From: Methanomassiliicoccaceae archaeon
GTDB taxonomy: Archaea > Thermoplasmatota > Thermoplasmata > Methanomassiliicoccales > Methanomethylophilaceae
DNA: 42,355 nt
Direction of reading: 5' to 3'
Assembly: GCA_003557905.1 (NCBI GenBank)
Contig: PWNH01000080.1
Span: 1 to 42,355 of the forward strand
In this document: piece after piece, positions 1-9,781 of the stretch
How positions within the stretch are numbered: position 1 is the first letter of the stretch
How the letters are laid out: the number at the start of each line of letters is the position of its first letter
Program-made: the position numbers and the translations under genes
The notes under the pieces: generated by a model
The model's database searches: none
What the model was told of the DNA's origin: nothing
Seen by the model: only the letters and a program-made list of their open reading frames with translations

Positions 1-6
1 CAGCAG

Positions 7-750
7 ATGACCCACTTCCTTACCGATCCACAGTGGATCATACCCTCATTGATAGCGCCGTTCATGTTCACCATCGTCACCCTGATGATATTCAAGGACG
101 TCGACGGCCCCGTGGTGCTGCAGGCCGTCCTCGGGGGCGGTGTCCTCGGGATGTGGGGCAACACCCTCTACTCTTCGGGATGGTCGATAAGCTATGACCG
201 TTACAACGGAACGTTGGAGCCACTCATGGTCTCTCCCACCAATCTCATGGATGTCGTCACCGGCAGGTCCATATGGAACACACTCATCGGCCTTTCCAAT
301 GCCGTGCTGGTGTTCATCGTCGCAGAACTCATGTTCCAGACCGGCATAGGACTGGCGAACCCTGGTCAGTTCTTCATAATACTGATACTGACGCTTGCAT
401 CCCTGGCATCCATAGGTCTGATATTCTCGGCCTTCTTCGTTCTCACACGCGCGTCGTCGGTGTTGATGTCGTCCTTGGAGTTCCCGATCTATGTGGTCAG
501 CGGTGCCATGTTCCCGATAAGCATACTGCCGGGATGGGTAATCCCGATATCCTACGTCCTCGCTCCCTCATGGGGCGTGGATGCGATGAAGATTGCTGCA
601 CTTGATGGTTACACGGGATTGGGCATGGGCGTGGTGGGGAGTATCGCCATCATGTTGGCCCTTACCCTCTTCTATGTGCTCATGGCCAAATGGTTCTTCA
701 AAAAGATCGAACGGAATGTCAGATCGTACGGCACCATAGGGAGGTTCTGA
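7..750 (+). CDS. ABC-2 type transporter permease (5' end may extend beyond window)
   Basis: Six-TM ABC-2 permease pattern; reading frame open to the window edge, so the true start may lie upstream. Confidence 0.8.
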   Translation: MTHFLTDPQWIIPSLIAPFMFTIVTLMIFKDVDGPVVLQAVLGGGVLGMWGNTLYSSGWSISYDRYNGTLEPLMVSPTNLMDVVTGRSIWNTLIGLSNAVLVFIVAELMFQTGIGLANPGQFFIILILTLASLASIGLIFSAFFVLTRASSVLMSSLEFPIYVVSGAMFPISILPGWVIPISYVLAPSWGVDAMKIAALDGYTGLGMGVVGSIAIMLALTLFYVLMAKWFFKKIERNVRSYGTIGRF

Positions 751-751
751 T

Positions 752-1561
752 ATGGAGAGTTTCAACCTAAGACACACCGCCAGGGTCCTGGCGCATTCAT
801 CCTCGTTGTCTGTGAGGAACACATTCGCCGCCATTCCGTGGTGGCTGTGGTTGAGCCAGGTCCTGTTCACCTCCCTTTTCGCCATGGCCTTCTTCGCCTT
901 CGTGGCGGACTTCGCCGCCAACCCCGAGGTTACCGTGGCGTACGTGGTGCTCGGCAACTCGATTCAATCCATCGCCATGGTCACATTGTATTCGATAGCC
1001 AACCTGCCCGCCATCGAGAAGCATGTGGGGACCATGCCGGTACTCATAGCATCACCGGTGGGATTGTTCACCTTGTTCACCGGTATGGCATTGTTCCAGA
1101 TATTGGCGGGATTCCTCACCGTGACCGTGTCGCTAGGTTATGCGGTCTTCATCTTCGGTCTTGACCTGAGCACCATGCATTTCAGCGTCATGGCGGTCAT
1201 CGTGGTCATCACCGCCTTCTCCATGGCCGGATTGGGCATGATGATCGGCGCCATAGGAATCTACCTGCGCACGGGGATGATAATAGCCAGCGTGATATCC
1301 TATATCGGCCTGGTGTTGTGCGGTGTCAACTTCCCCGTAAGCTATCTCCCCGGTTGGTTGCAACCAGTCTCCTACAGCCTTCCACTCACATATGCGGTGG
1401 AGGCTGCCCGCCTGGCTGCTGAAGGGGCCTCCTTTGCAGAGGTCATGCCCCAACTGCAGATGATGGCCATACTCGGTGTGGCAATGCTCATCCTGAGCTG
1501 GTTCATGCTGCGAGGATTCGAGAGGATGGTCCGGAAGAGGGGCAGCTACGAGGCGTTCTGA
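752..1561 (+). CDS. ABC-2 type transporter permease, second subunit
   Basis: Hydrophobic ABC-2 permease with conserved '...FPVSYLPGWLQPVSYSLPLTYAVEAAR' region; one nt after the previous ORF. Confidence 0.8.
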   Translation: MESFNLRHTARVLAHSSSLSVRNTFAAIPWWLWLSQVLFTSLFAMAFFAFVADFAANPEVTVAYVVLGNSIQSIAMVTLYSIANLPAIEKHVGTMPVLIASPVGLFTLFTGMALFQILAGFLTVTVSLGYAVFIFGLDLSTMHFSVMAVIVVITAFSMAGLGMMIGAIGIYLRTGMIIASVISYIGLVLCGVNFPVSYLPGWLQPVSYSLPLTYAVEAARLAAEGASFAEVMPQLQMMAILGVAMLILSWFMLRGFERMVRKRGSYEAF

Positions 1562-1577
1562 GAAGAGGGAAGGGGTT

Positions 1578-2228
1578 TCAGCGTATCTCGATGCGCTTCC
1601 CGGTGACCATGTAATGGACCTTCTCCGCGATCTTGCAGGCGTTGTCACCGCACCTCTCCAGATAACGGGCCACCATCAGGTATGAGGTGTAGGTGTCAAC
1701 GTTGCAGGCACAGGCCTTCATCTCCGCCAGTGCCGTACGCAGATAATCATAGCGCATTCGGTCCAACTCATCATCACGGGATTCGAAGTCCTCGACCAAC
1801 TTGACATTCGACGTCTCGAAGGCCATGAGGGAGTCGCGGACCATCTCTATGGCCACCGCACCCATGAAGGATATCTGCGGCATCGGTTTATGCTCCCCGG
1901 ACTCCATGAGGTCTATGGCGGCGTTGGAGATGTTCTTCGCGTAACGCCCTATCCTCTCGATGTAGGTGATCATCTTCAGGATGGTCGCTATGCGACGCAT
2001 GTCCCCCGCCATCGGCTGATGGAGAACCAGCAGCCGGAGCGCCTCATCCTCTATGAGGCTGTCCAGACGGGACGCCTCATCCTTATGCTCCAACACCCAA
2101 TCGGCCATCACGCGGTCGCCGTTGGCGAAAGCGGTGACTGAACGGTCTAGCATGTTGCAGACCAGGTTCCCCATCTCTATGACGTCTCCCGTCAGTGCGT
2201 CCAAGTCTGCGTGGAATTTGTTCCTCAT
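1578..2228 (-). CDS. phoU: Phosphate-specific transport system accessory protein PhoU
   Basis: PhoU repeats (MRNKFHADLDALTGDVIEMG..., RYLERCGDNACKIAEKV); downstream of pstB. Confidence 0.92.
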   Translation of the reverse strand: MRNKFHADLDALTGDVIEMGNLVCNMLDRSVTAFANGDRVMADWVLEHKDEASRLDSLIEDEALRLLVLHQPMAGDMRRIATILKMITYIERIGRYAKNISNAAIDLMESGEHKPMPQISFMGAVAIEMVRDSLMAFETSNVKLVEDFESRDDELDRMRYDYLRTALAEMKACACNVDTYTSYLMVARYLERCGDNACKIAEKVHYMVTGKRIEIR

Positions 2229-2232
2229 GGTC

Positions 2233-3003
2233 TCACCCGAACCTTCCTGTTATGTATCGTTCCGTCAACTCCTCAGACGGATTCTCGAATATGTTCTCCG
2301 TCTTATCGAATTCAATCAGTTTTCCCATATACATAAACCCTGTGTAATCGCTTATCCTCGATGCCTGTTGCATGTTATGGGTGACTATGACAACGGTATA
2401 GTCTTTCTTCAAGTCCTGCGCGAGATCCTCTATCTTGTTGGTTGCGATGGGATCCAACGCCGAGGTCGGCTCATCCATCAGGATGACCTCAGGATTCACG
2501 GACAGGGCCCGGGCGATGCAGAGACGTTGCTGCTGACCTCCGGACAAGCTCATAGCCGATGCTCCGAGACGGTCCTGAACCTCGCTCCAGAGTGCGGACT
2601 TGTTGATGCATTCCTCCACCAGTTTGTCCAGCGACTCCCGGTCCGTGACCCCGTGGAGACGTGGCCCGTATGTGACGTTGTCCTTTATCGACATGGGGAA
2701 CGGGTTCGGTTTTTGGAAGATCATACCGATCTTCTTGCGGAGGGCCATCACGTCGGTCTCCGGCGCTAATATGTTCTTGTCATGGAAAGTAATCTCCCCC
2801 TCCACGCGGCAACCGGCTATGATGTCGTTCATACGATTGATGGAACGTAGAAGGGTAGACTTTCCGCAACCGGATGGTCCGATGAGTGCTGTGATGCTGT
2901 TGGGCTTCACCGACATGCTTACGTCATGAAGGGCCTGGTTCTCACCGTACCACAGGTTCAGTCCCTTTATATCTATCAGGTTAGTGGACATTTTGGTCAC
3001 CAA
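2233..3003 (-). CDS. pstB: Phosphate ABC transporter ATP-binding protein PstB
   Basis: Walker [10 protein letters not shown], signature [15 protein letters not shown], Walker [14 protein letters not shown]; PstB-like 'NRMNDII...'. Confidence 0.96.
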   Translation of the reverse strand: MVTKMSTNLIDIKGLNLWYGENQALHDVSMSVKPNSITALIGPSGCGKSTLLRSINRMNDIIAGCRVEGEITFHDKNILAPETDVMALRKKIGMIFQKPNPFPMSIKDNVTYGPRLHGVTDRESLDKLVEECINKSALWSEVQDRLGASAMSLSGGQQQRLCIARALSVNPEVILMDEPTSALDPIATNKIEDLAQDLKKDYTVVIVTHNMQQASRISDYTGFMYMGKLIEFDKTENIFENPSEELTERYITGRFG

Positions 3004-4967
3004 TTGATCTTCTTGCTGTAATGGTATCTCAGGAAGGTCGCCGCCGAGTATATGCTGAGTACTATTATCAACAGCACCAGGGCGGTCCCGTACTGGTTGT
3101 CATAGGCGTCAGGGACCTCACTGGCCAGGAAATACAGGTGATATGGCAAGGCCATGACTGGGTCCATGACGCTGAAATCCCCGAGGCGGGTCTGATAGGC
3201 AACGACGGCGGTGAACATGATCGGCGCGGTCTCACCGGCGGCCCTACCGATGCTTAGTATGGTGCCGGTTATCACCCCCGGGAACGCTGCCGGGAGGACC
3301 ACCTTGGTTATGGTCTCCCATTTGGTGGCGCCTAGCGCCAAGGAGGCCTCCTTGAGCTCCTGGGGCACTCGCTTCACCGCTTCCTCAGTCGTCCTGACTA
3401 TTACAGGAAGGATGAGACACGCGAGTGTCAACCAACCAGCCAACAGGGAGACGCCGAAATCAAGGTAGATGACAAACGCCGCCATACCGAATAGTCCGAA
3501 AACCACCGACGGGGTGCCTGCCAAGTTGTCGATTCCGCCGCGTATGAAGTTGGTCCAGCGGGTGTCATGAGCGTATTCGGAGAGGTAGATGCCGGAGACG
3601 ACACCTATTGGCACTGCGATCGCTATGGTGCCTACCACCAGCTTGAGAGTCCCCAGGATGGCGGGGTATATACCGCCTGCCCTCCCTCCTTGGGAGGGGA
3701 ACTCGTTGATGAATTCGGCACTGAGGGCGGGTATGCCGTTGGATACGATATCCGTTATTATAACCAACAGCAAACCAACGACTACAAGCATCACCAGGGA
3801 TAGGATTCCATGGGCCAGCCTCTGATTCCATCGGGCGGCGGTGTAACGGGTGACTAGCATCAATCCCATGACCACCATCACGGATCCAAGGGCGGCATCA
3901 GCTCCGAACCAGAGTTCCACAAGTATCCATATCACGCCCAGTATGACTGCGTACCTAACCAGCTTGAATATTCGGGATGCCTTCTCCTGAGCATCCATGA
4001 AACGCTGACTCCGTATCTTCGGAGGCTTGGTCGGGTTGAACTTCTCCCTCATACGGCGCATGATGACACGGGAGGTTGTGTTGACCAGGAGCACTATCAC
4101 GAACAGCACCAGGGCCAACAGGAACAGTGCGGAGAAATGAGTGGTGCCGTAAGCGACCTCCTTCATCTCCATGGCGATGGTCGCGGTTATGGTCCTTATG
4201 GGCGACATTAGGTTAGTGAGAGGCTCGGGGAAAATGGGGGCGTTCCCGGTTACCATCATGACGGCCATCGTCTCACCCATGGCCCTTCCGATGCCCAATA
4301 TGGTAGCGGCGGAGATGCCGGATATGGCCGCCGGGACGACGACGCGGGAAGTGGTCTGCCAGCGGGTGGCCCCCATGGCCAAGGATGCTTCCCGGTATGA
4401 ACGGGGAACGGACGATATCGCATCCTCAGCCACTGAGATTATGGTGGGGAGGGCCATTATCCCGAGGAGTATTGAACCGGCCAACCAAGACTGTCCCGCA
4501 GTTGCCCCGGGTACGTTGTTGAGAAGGAATGGCACCAACACGACAAGACCGAAGAAGCCGTAAACCACCGATGGGATACCCGAGAATACCTCGGATATCA
4601 GCTTCAAAGGTTCACGGTACCGTTTCGGGGCCAGCTCGGATATGAAGATTGCAGCTCCCAGTCCCAACGGCAGGGCGAAGGCGATCGCGCCGATGGTCAC
4701 CAGAACCGTACCGACGATCAGCGGGTAGGCGCCGTAAAGCTCCCGGTTGGGCCTCCACACATCACCGTTGAGGAAGTTCCAGAGACCGATGTCACGTACG
4801 GCCGTCATGCTGCCCTCAGCTATGAAGCCGATTATCCCCAGAACGATGATGACCGCCAATGATGCCACGGCCATCAATCCGTATTTTATGAGGTCGTCAT
4901 CATGGACGGTCCTCCCCATGATGATGCGGGTCTTGACTCGATGCACCTCTTGTTTACCGACTACCAT
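2997..4967 (-). CDS. Fused phosphate ABC transporter permease PstC-PstA
   Basis: 656 aa with two consecutive binding-protein-dependent permease modules (each with '[13 protein letters not shown]' / '[13 protein letters not shown]' EAA loop); N-half PstC-like, C-half PstA-like. Confidence 0.9.
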   Translation of the reverse strand: MVVGKQEVHRVKTRIIMGRTVHDDDLIKYGLMAVASLAVIIVLGIIGFIAEGSMTAVRDIGLWNFLNGDVWRPNRELYGAYPLIVGTVLVTIGAIAFALPLGLGAAIFISELAPKRYREPLKLISEVFSGIPSVVYGFFGLVVLVPFLLNNVPGATAGQSWLAGSILLGIMALPTIISVAEDAISSVPRSYREASLAMGATRWQTTSRVVVPAAISGISAATILGIGRAMGETMAVMMVTGNAPIFPEPLTNLMSPIRTITATIAMEMKEVAYGTTHFSALFLLALVLFVIVLLVNTTSRVIMRRMREKFNPTKPPKIRSQRFMDAQEKASRIFKLVRYAVILGVIWILVELWFGADAALGSVMVVMGLMLVTRYTAARWNQRLAHGILSLVMLVVVGLLLVIITDIVSNGIPALSAEFINEFPSQGGRAGGIYPAILGTLKLVVGTIAIAVPIGVVSGIYLSEYAHDTRWTNFIRGGIDNLAGTPSVVFGLFGMAAFVIYLDFGVSLLAGWLTLACLILPVIVRTTEEAVKRVPQELKEASLALGATKWETITKVVLPAAFPGVITGTILSIGRAAGETAPIMFTAVVAYQTRLGDFSVMDPVMALPYHLYFLASEVPDAYDNQYGTALVLLIIVLSIYSAATFLRYHYSKKINW

Positions 4968-5116
4968 GTGAATACCCTGTGATATCTGAGACCGAACATG
5001 TCGGAAGGATTCTCATGCAAAAATATGTGGCCTGGAGGAGAACTAACCCGATCATTGCGATACGAGGGCCTGCCTATAACCAATCAAATACCTCAATCGA
5101 GTGAATTCATGAATTT

Positions 5117-5167
5117 AATATATACTTAATCGACATAGTATATATTAACAACATATTACTATATAGA
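5117..5167. promoter_or_regulatory. Candidate phosphate-locus operator, copy A
   Basis: AATATATACTTAATCGACATAGTATATA-N14-CTATATAGA; same fixed-spacing layout as 7964-8014; dyad centred on TCGA. Confidence 0.6.
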
Positions 5168-5245
5168 CAAATGATTTTACTGAATAAACAGGTTTTTCCT
5201 ATTTTCTGAAAATCATATTAAATCGGATATCGATACCTTAATGCG

Positions 5246-7051
5246 GTGCCTTGGTTGCTCAACTCCCGAATAATTGAGAATCTGGACCTTATACTGGTTT
5301 TGGTTGTTCTAGTAGGAGTGCTCGTACTCTTCGCCTGGAACAAATGGCGTTACGACATCGTGGCACTCATCGCACTGATGATCCTCACCTTGGCGGGCAT
5401 AATCGACCCGGATGAGGCTTTCATGGGTTTCGCACATCCCGCAGTAATAACGGTGGCTGCCGTACTGGTGGTAACTCGCGGACTTTTGCATTCAGGATTA
5501 ATCGATGTGGTTATAAAAATGATATCCAGAGTTGGGGATGTGTTCCTAGTCCAACTCTCTGCCCTAATGCTTACGGTGGTTGTGCTTTCTGCATTCATAA
5601 ACAATATTGGTGCCATGGCACTAATGCTGCCTATTGCGATCAAGATGGCTAGGAAGGCGGGGAGGTCACCGGCCCTATATCTAATGCCTATTGCGTTCGG
5701 ATCCCTGCTTGGCGGCCTGATAACAATGATCGGAACCCCTCCGAATATTATCATCGCTTTGGCTAGGGCTGAGAACGGAACACAGCCCTTCGGGATGTTC
5801 GATTTCGCTCCTGTTGGCATAATGACAGCTACAGCTGGATTGCTGTTCATAGTACTCTTAGGCTGGAGACTTATCCCGCAGAGACAAGACAGTGAAGCGG
5901 GCAAAATGATTGCTCAAATCAAGGATTACATCACTGAACTCAGAGTTCCTAAGAACTCTGCCCTTGTAGGCAGGCCAGTCAAAGACATTGCAAAGATGAC
6001 TGATTCAGAGGTTGTCATATTGGAGTTGGTGAGGAGAAAGGAGAGTTTCAAAGCTCCCTCAGCCTTCAAGGTCATCAAGACCTCCGATATACTTGTAGTC
6101 AAAGGCTGTACTGACAATATCAAAATCCTAATAGATGACTTGGGACTTGAATTAACGGAAAAAAGGGATTTTGATAATGGGCTGAGATCGGCTGACGAAG
6201 TGGACATGGCAGAGGTCGTGGTGTCACAGAATTCACTGATGAGAGGAAAGACCGTCCGAGAACTAAAGCTGCATGACCTCCATGGCCTGAATCTACTTGC
6301 TATTTCAAGACAGGGGCGCCACATACAGGGAAGGTTGGACTCAACCCGGATACAGGAGGGCGACATGTTGCTAGTCAGAGGGCCAAAGGAGACTATCTTT
6401 TCTTCAATAACAAATCTTGGCTTGATCCCCTTGGCCAGCGGCGACATTAGTCTCGGCAGGCAACGGAGGATATATCCTGCGTTGGCAATCTTCTCAATCG
6501 GAATCATTGCTGCAGCATTCAATATCCTTCCCATCGCGGTTGCCTTGATGTCTGTGGCGGTGGTAATGTTAATAACCAATCTGATACCGATTAAGGATCT
6601 TTATACCAGCATAGACTGGCCGATAATAATTCTATTGGGTGCAATGATTCCAGTGGGGGCGGCATTCGGTAAAGTGGGAGGCACCTCCCTTATTGCGAAT
6701 TTTATACTAGATTTCGGACCAGTTATGACGCCCCACTTGGCAGTCGTCATAATCCTCATAGCAAGCATGCTATTATCCGACATATTGAACAATGCCGCTG
6801 TAGCGGTTCTTATGGCACCCCTGGCTATTGAAATTGCCAATAAAATGGCGGTATCCGCAGACCCTATGTTGATGGCTGTTGCAATAGGGGCATCATGTGC
6901 CTTCCTGACCCCCATAGGTCACCAATCAAACGCCTTGGTTATGGGGCCGGGAGGGTATAGATTCACAGACTACTGGCCTATGGGACTGCCTGTGCAAATC
7001 ATCATAATAATAGTTGCCGTGCCTTCTATTTTCTTCGTATGGCCTTTCTGA
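5246..7051 (+). CDS. SLC13/CitT-family anion permease with two RCK/TrkA-C domains
   Basis: SLC13 features (NNIGAMALMLPIAI, LIGMIGTPPNIIIA-like, final 'TPIGHQSNALVMGPGGYRFTDYWPMGLPVQ') flanking two TrkA-C-like domains; GTG start. Confidence 0.9.
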   Translation: MPWLLNSRIIENLDLILVLVVLVGVLVLFAWNKWRYDIVALIALMILTLAGIIDPDEAFMGFAHPAVITVAAVLVVTRGLLHSGLIDVVIKMISRVGDVFLVQLSALMLTVVVLSAFINNIGAMALMLPIAIKMARKAGRSPALYLMPIAFGSLLGGLITMIGTPPNIIIALARAENGTQPFGMFDFAPVGIMTATAGLLFIVLLGWRLIPQRQDSEAGKMIAQIKDYITELRVPKNSALVGRPVKDIAKMTDSEVVILELVRRKESFKAPSAFKVIKTSDILVVKGCTDNIKILIDDLGLELTEKRDFDNGLRSADEVDMAEVVVSQNSLMRGKTVRELKLHDLHGLNLLAISRQGRHIQGRLDSTRIQEGDMLLVRGPKETIFSSITNLGLIPLASGDISLGRQRRIYPALAIFSIGIIAAAFNILPIAVALMSVAVVMLITNLIPIKDLYTSIDWPIIILLGAMIPVGAAFGKVGGTSLIANFILDFGPVMTPHLAVVIILIASMLLSDILNNAAVAVLMAPLAIEIANKMAVSADPMLMAVAIGASCAFLTPIGHQSNALVMGPGGYRFTDYWPMGLPVQIIIIIVAVPSIFFVWPF

Positions 7052-7084
7052 TAAGAAAAATGGGAAGGTGTTTGGTTTAGGTGT

Positions 7085-7930
7085 TTATGCGTTCAGAGGA
7101 ACGAAACCCTTGTTGGCCAGGATCTGCTGGGCGGTTGGCTGCATGATCCACTCCAAGAAGGCGGCGGTCCATTCGCTAGGTTCTCCGCCAGTGACCAGAA
7201 TCAGATCTCTCTGGATAGCATAGGAGTCATCGGCCACATTGGCTGCGGTCGGACTGACGCCGTCTATGTCTATGGGGTTGGTTCCATCAATGAAGGCCAG
7301 ACCGACATATCCGATGCTCCAAGGGTTGTTGTTGACATCAGCCTTCATCTGGCTGTTAGATGCGGTGACCAGGGTATTGAGGCTGATGTCGCTGTTGAGC
7401 ATCACAGTGGAATCGAAACAGTCACGGGTACCGGACGCTGTGTCACGGGTGTACTTGACTATAGTCTGGTCAGGGCCTCCAAGTTGGTTCCAATTTGTGT
7501 AGGTACCATTGTAAATACCCTCGACCTGAGCACGTGTCAAGTCTGTGACCCCTGCAGTATTGACGCCGCTTCCGACTATGATGGCCACGCCGTCCTTGCC
7601 GATAACATGGATCTGCATATCAGGATATTGTGCCAATTCAGAAGCCCTTACGTCACGGGATGTCATCCCGATGTCATGGGTCCCTTGGCCGGCAGCAACG
7701 ATGCCGCCGCCGGAGCCGCCACCGGTGATGGTAAGGGTAACGCCCACCGTCTCCTTCTCATACTGCTCCTTGAAATCAACCATTATCGGCTGCAGAGTGG
7801 TCGAACCGGTGATGGTAATCTCCGACTCGCCCAGACCTGAGCTGCTTCCACCGAAAACGGTCATCACACCTGCAGTTAACAGGATGGCTGTGACCGCCAC
7901 GATGATCGTTTTTCTTGAACTTGAGTCCAT
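7085..7930 (-). CDS. pstS: Phosphate ABC transporter substrate-binding protein PstS
   Basis: N-terminal TM/signal; 'ITITGSTTLQPIMVDF', 'GGGSGGGI', 'DIGMTSRDV' PstS motifs. Confidence 0.92.
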   Translation of the reverse strand: MDSSSRKTIIVAVTAILLTAGVMTVFGGSSSGLGESEITITGSTTLQPIMVDFKEQYEKETVGVTLTITGGGSGGGIVAAGQGTHDIGMTSRDVRASELAQYPDMQIHVIGKDGVAIIVGSGVNTAGVTDLTRAQVEGIYNGTYTNWNQLGGPDQTIVKYTRDTASGTRDCFDSTVMLNSDISLNTLVTASNSQMKADVNNNPWSIGYVGLAFIDGTNPIDIDGVSPTAANVADDSYAIQRDLILVTGGEPSEWTAAFLEWIMQPTAQQILANKGFVPLNA

Positions 7931-7963
7931 TTGATTGCCTCAAAGAGGAAAAAACAGGATGTA

Positions 7964-8014
7964 AATATATACCTGTTCGATGTAGTATATACGATAGAAT
8001 GTTATCTATATAGA
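7964..8014. promoter_or_regulatory. Candidate phosphate-locus operator, copy B (upstream of pstS)
   Basis: AATATATACCTGTTCGATGTAGTATATA-N14-CTATATAGA, matching copy A with identical spacing. Confidence 0.6.
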
Positions 8015-8247
8015 TATCATATTAATTATTAGAAATTGCAAAATAGATATATTTAAGAATATTATAACCTAATATAATATAGTAATATTTCAAGTATTTT
8101 CTGATTTTATGGTAGTATCAAATTATTGCTGGTTTATATACAATTATAATTTTAAAATAATTGAGTGAATGCCTTTTAGAATTTCTTTAATAAACTATAT
8201 TGAAATGCAATCAAATATATATTAAAAACATCCCTCTAACTTCAGAG

Positions 8248-9255
8248 GTGACCCGTTTGGAGATCCGTAAAGTACAGGTTACAGGGGGATCGTCTTTTGT
8301 GATTACCCTTCCCAAGGAATGGGCCAAATCCATCGACTTGAAGAAGAACGATCCGCTCGGACTAATACCCCGTCCTGACGGTAGCTTGATCATAACCCCT
8401 CCATCGAGATGGGAGAGCGCCTCCAGCAACAAGGTTTTCGATGTTACCGGGGATGAGGATCCTGTATTCCTCTATCGCAAGATGGTGGGCGCTTATATCG
8501 CGGGTTTCTCCTTCATCGAGGTCCGTTCCAAAGGGAGAATGCCCTCATCGGTAAGGGATGTCGTATCCACTCTAACGCAGATCGCCATTGGCCTGGAGAT
8601 ACTGGAGGAGAGTGATGAACATATCATCCTCAAGGATCTGATAGACCCTACTGAGATGAAGTTCAACAAAAGCATCGACCGCATGAGGGTTCTGGTACGG
8701 AACATGCTATCCGATGCCTTGCAGGCGCTGGAAGAGGGAAATAAGGAATTATTACAGGATGTCATAGAGAGGGATAGGGACATAGACCGTCTTGAATGGT
8801 TGATTTCAAGGCAGTCCAATATGGCCCAACGTGATTCGGTTATCTCCCGGAAGATAGGCATGCCGCAGATGGAAGTGACCGCCAACTTCACGGTCGGAAG
8901 GATTTTGGAACGGGTCGGGGATCACGCGGTCCACATAGCGAACAACTCAATCCATCTGATCGAGATGGGCGTAACATCTGACGTGGTGAATGAGATAAAA
9001 CGCGGCGGCACCATGGCGATCGGTCTCTTATCCTCCGCGGTGGACTCCTGGTTCAATCGTGACCTCCTTCTTGCTAACGAGACGATAAACAAGGTTGCTG
9101 ACCTCGTCGACATATGCCGCGAGATCAACCGTATGGCGCAGCAGCACGATGTTGAGGAGTCGATCTCCATAAGTCTGATAGCCGGTTCTATACGGAGGAC
9201 CGGGGAGTACTCCACAGACCTTGCTGAACTTGTCATCAACACCATGATGGACTGA
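8248..9255 (+). CDS. AbrB/SpoVT-domain PhoU-like transcriptional regulator
   Basis: N-term 'RKVQVTGGSSFVITLPKEWAKSIDLKKNDPLGLIPRPDGSLIITP' AbrB-like swapped hairpin; C-term PhoU domain 'RILERVGDHAVHIANN'. GTG at 8248 follows 'agag'; track start 8200 adds 16 unlikely residues. Confidence 0.85.
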   Translation: MTRLEIRKVQVTGGSSFVITLPKEWAKSIDLKKNDPLGLIPRPDGSLIITPPSRWESASSNKVFDVTGDEDPVFLYRKMVGAYIAGFSFIEVRSKGRMPSSVRDVVSTLTQIAIGLEILEESDEHIILKDLIDPTEMKFNKSIDRMRVLVRNMLSDALQALEEGNKELLQDVIERDRDIDRLEWLISRQSNMAQRDSVISRKIGMPQMEVTANFTVGRILERVGDHAVHIANNSIHLIEMGVTSDVVNEIKRGGTMAIGLLSSAVDSWFNRDLLLANETINKVADLVDICREINRMAQQHDVEESISISLIAGSIRRTGEYSTDLAELVINTMMD

Positions 9256-9282
9256 GGAAACCGATTTAATCGAGCAACCTCA

Positions 9283-9777
9283 TTGACCCGCATGTGTGTG
9301 CTGCCTGACCACCTCATATTGTCCAAGATGGAAGACGGGAGTCTGGGGATCGAGGAGTTCCATGAAGGTTCGTTGACCCCCAACGGCTACGACCTTCGCA
9401 TTGCAGAGATCCGCGACGCCAATGGCAAGATATCCACGGATGGAGAGGTTATAATCCCTCCGGGCAGCATGTTCTACGTCTCCACGGTCGAGACCGTCCG
9501 ACTGCCCGATGACGTCTGTGCTCAGCTTTGGCTTAGGACCACATGGATAAGAAGGGGGATTTTAGGAGCGTTCGGAAAGATAGACGCGGGTTTTAACGGC
9601 ACATTGACCCTTGGAGCGTTCAACGCCTCCCAGAACCCAGTTGCAATACCTATCGGCGAGAGGTTCTGCCAGATGGTGTTGGAATCTTTGCACTCCTCTG
9701 CGACCCGCCCCTACAGCGCAAGGAGTGGCAACTATCAGGGCCAGAAGGGCGTCACTCTGGAACCCGTCAGACGCTGA
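9283..9777 (+). CDS. dCTP deaminase / dUTPase superfamily protein
   Basis: 'LTPNGYDLRIAEI', 'LRTTWIRRGI', 'GKIDAGFNGTLTLGAFN', 'RFCQMV' match the Dcd/Dut trimeric fold; subtype uncertain. Confidence 0.8.
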   Translation: MTRMCVLPDHLILSKMEDGSLGIEEFHEGSLTPNGYDLRIAEIRDANGKISTDGEVIIPPGSMFYVSTVETVRLPDDVCAQLWLRTTWIRRGILGAFGKIDAGFNGTLTLGAFNASQNPVAIPIGERFCQMVLESLHSSATRPYSARSGNYQGQKGVTLEPVRR

Positions 9778-9781
9778 TGTT

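Noticed and set aside
7-1561. Incomplete ABC transporter (two permeases, no ATPase)
   Set aside because: The ATPase is most likely just upstream of the window edge, so not evidence of an unusual system.
8041-8240. Third copy of the phosphate operator upstream of the AbrB-PhoU gene
   Set aside because: Region is AT-rich with fragments such as 'aatatagtaatatt' but lacks the TCGA centre and the fixed block spacing.
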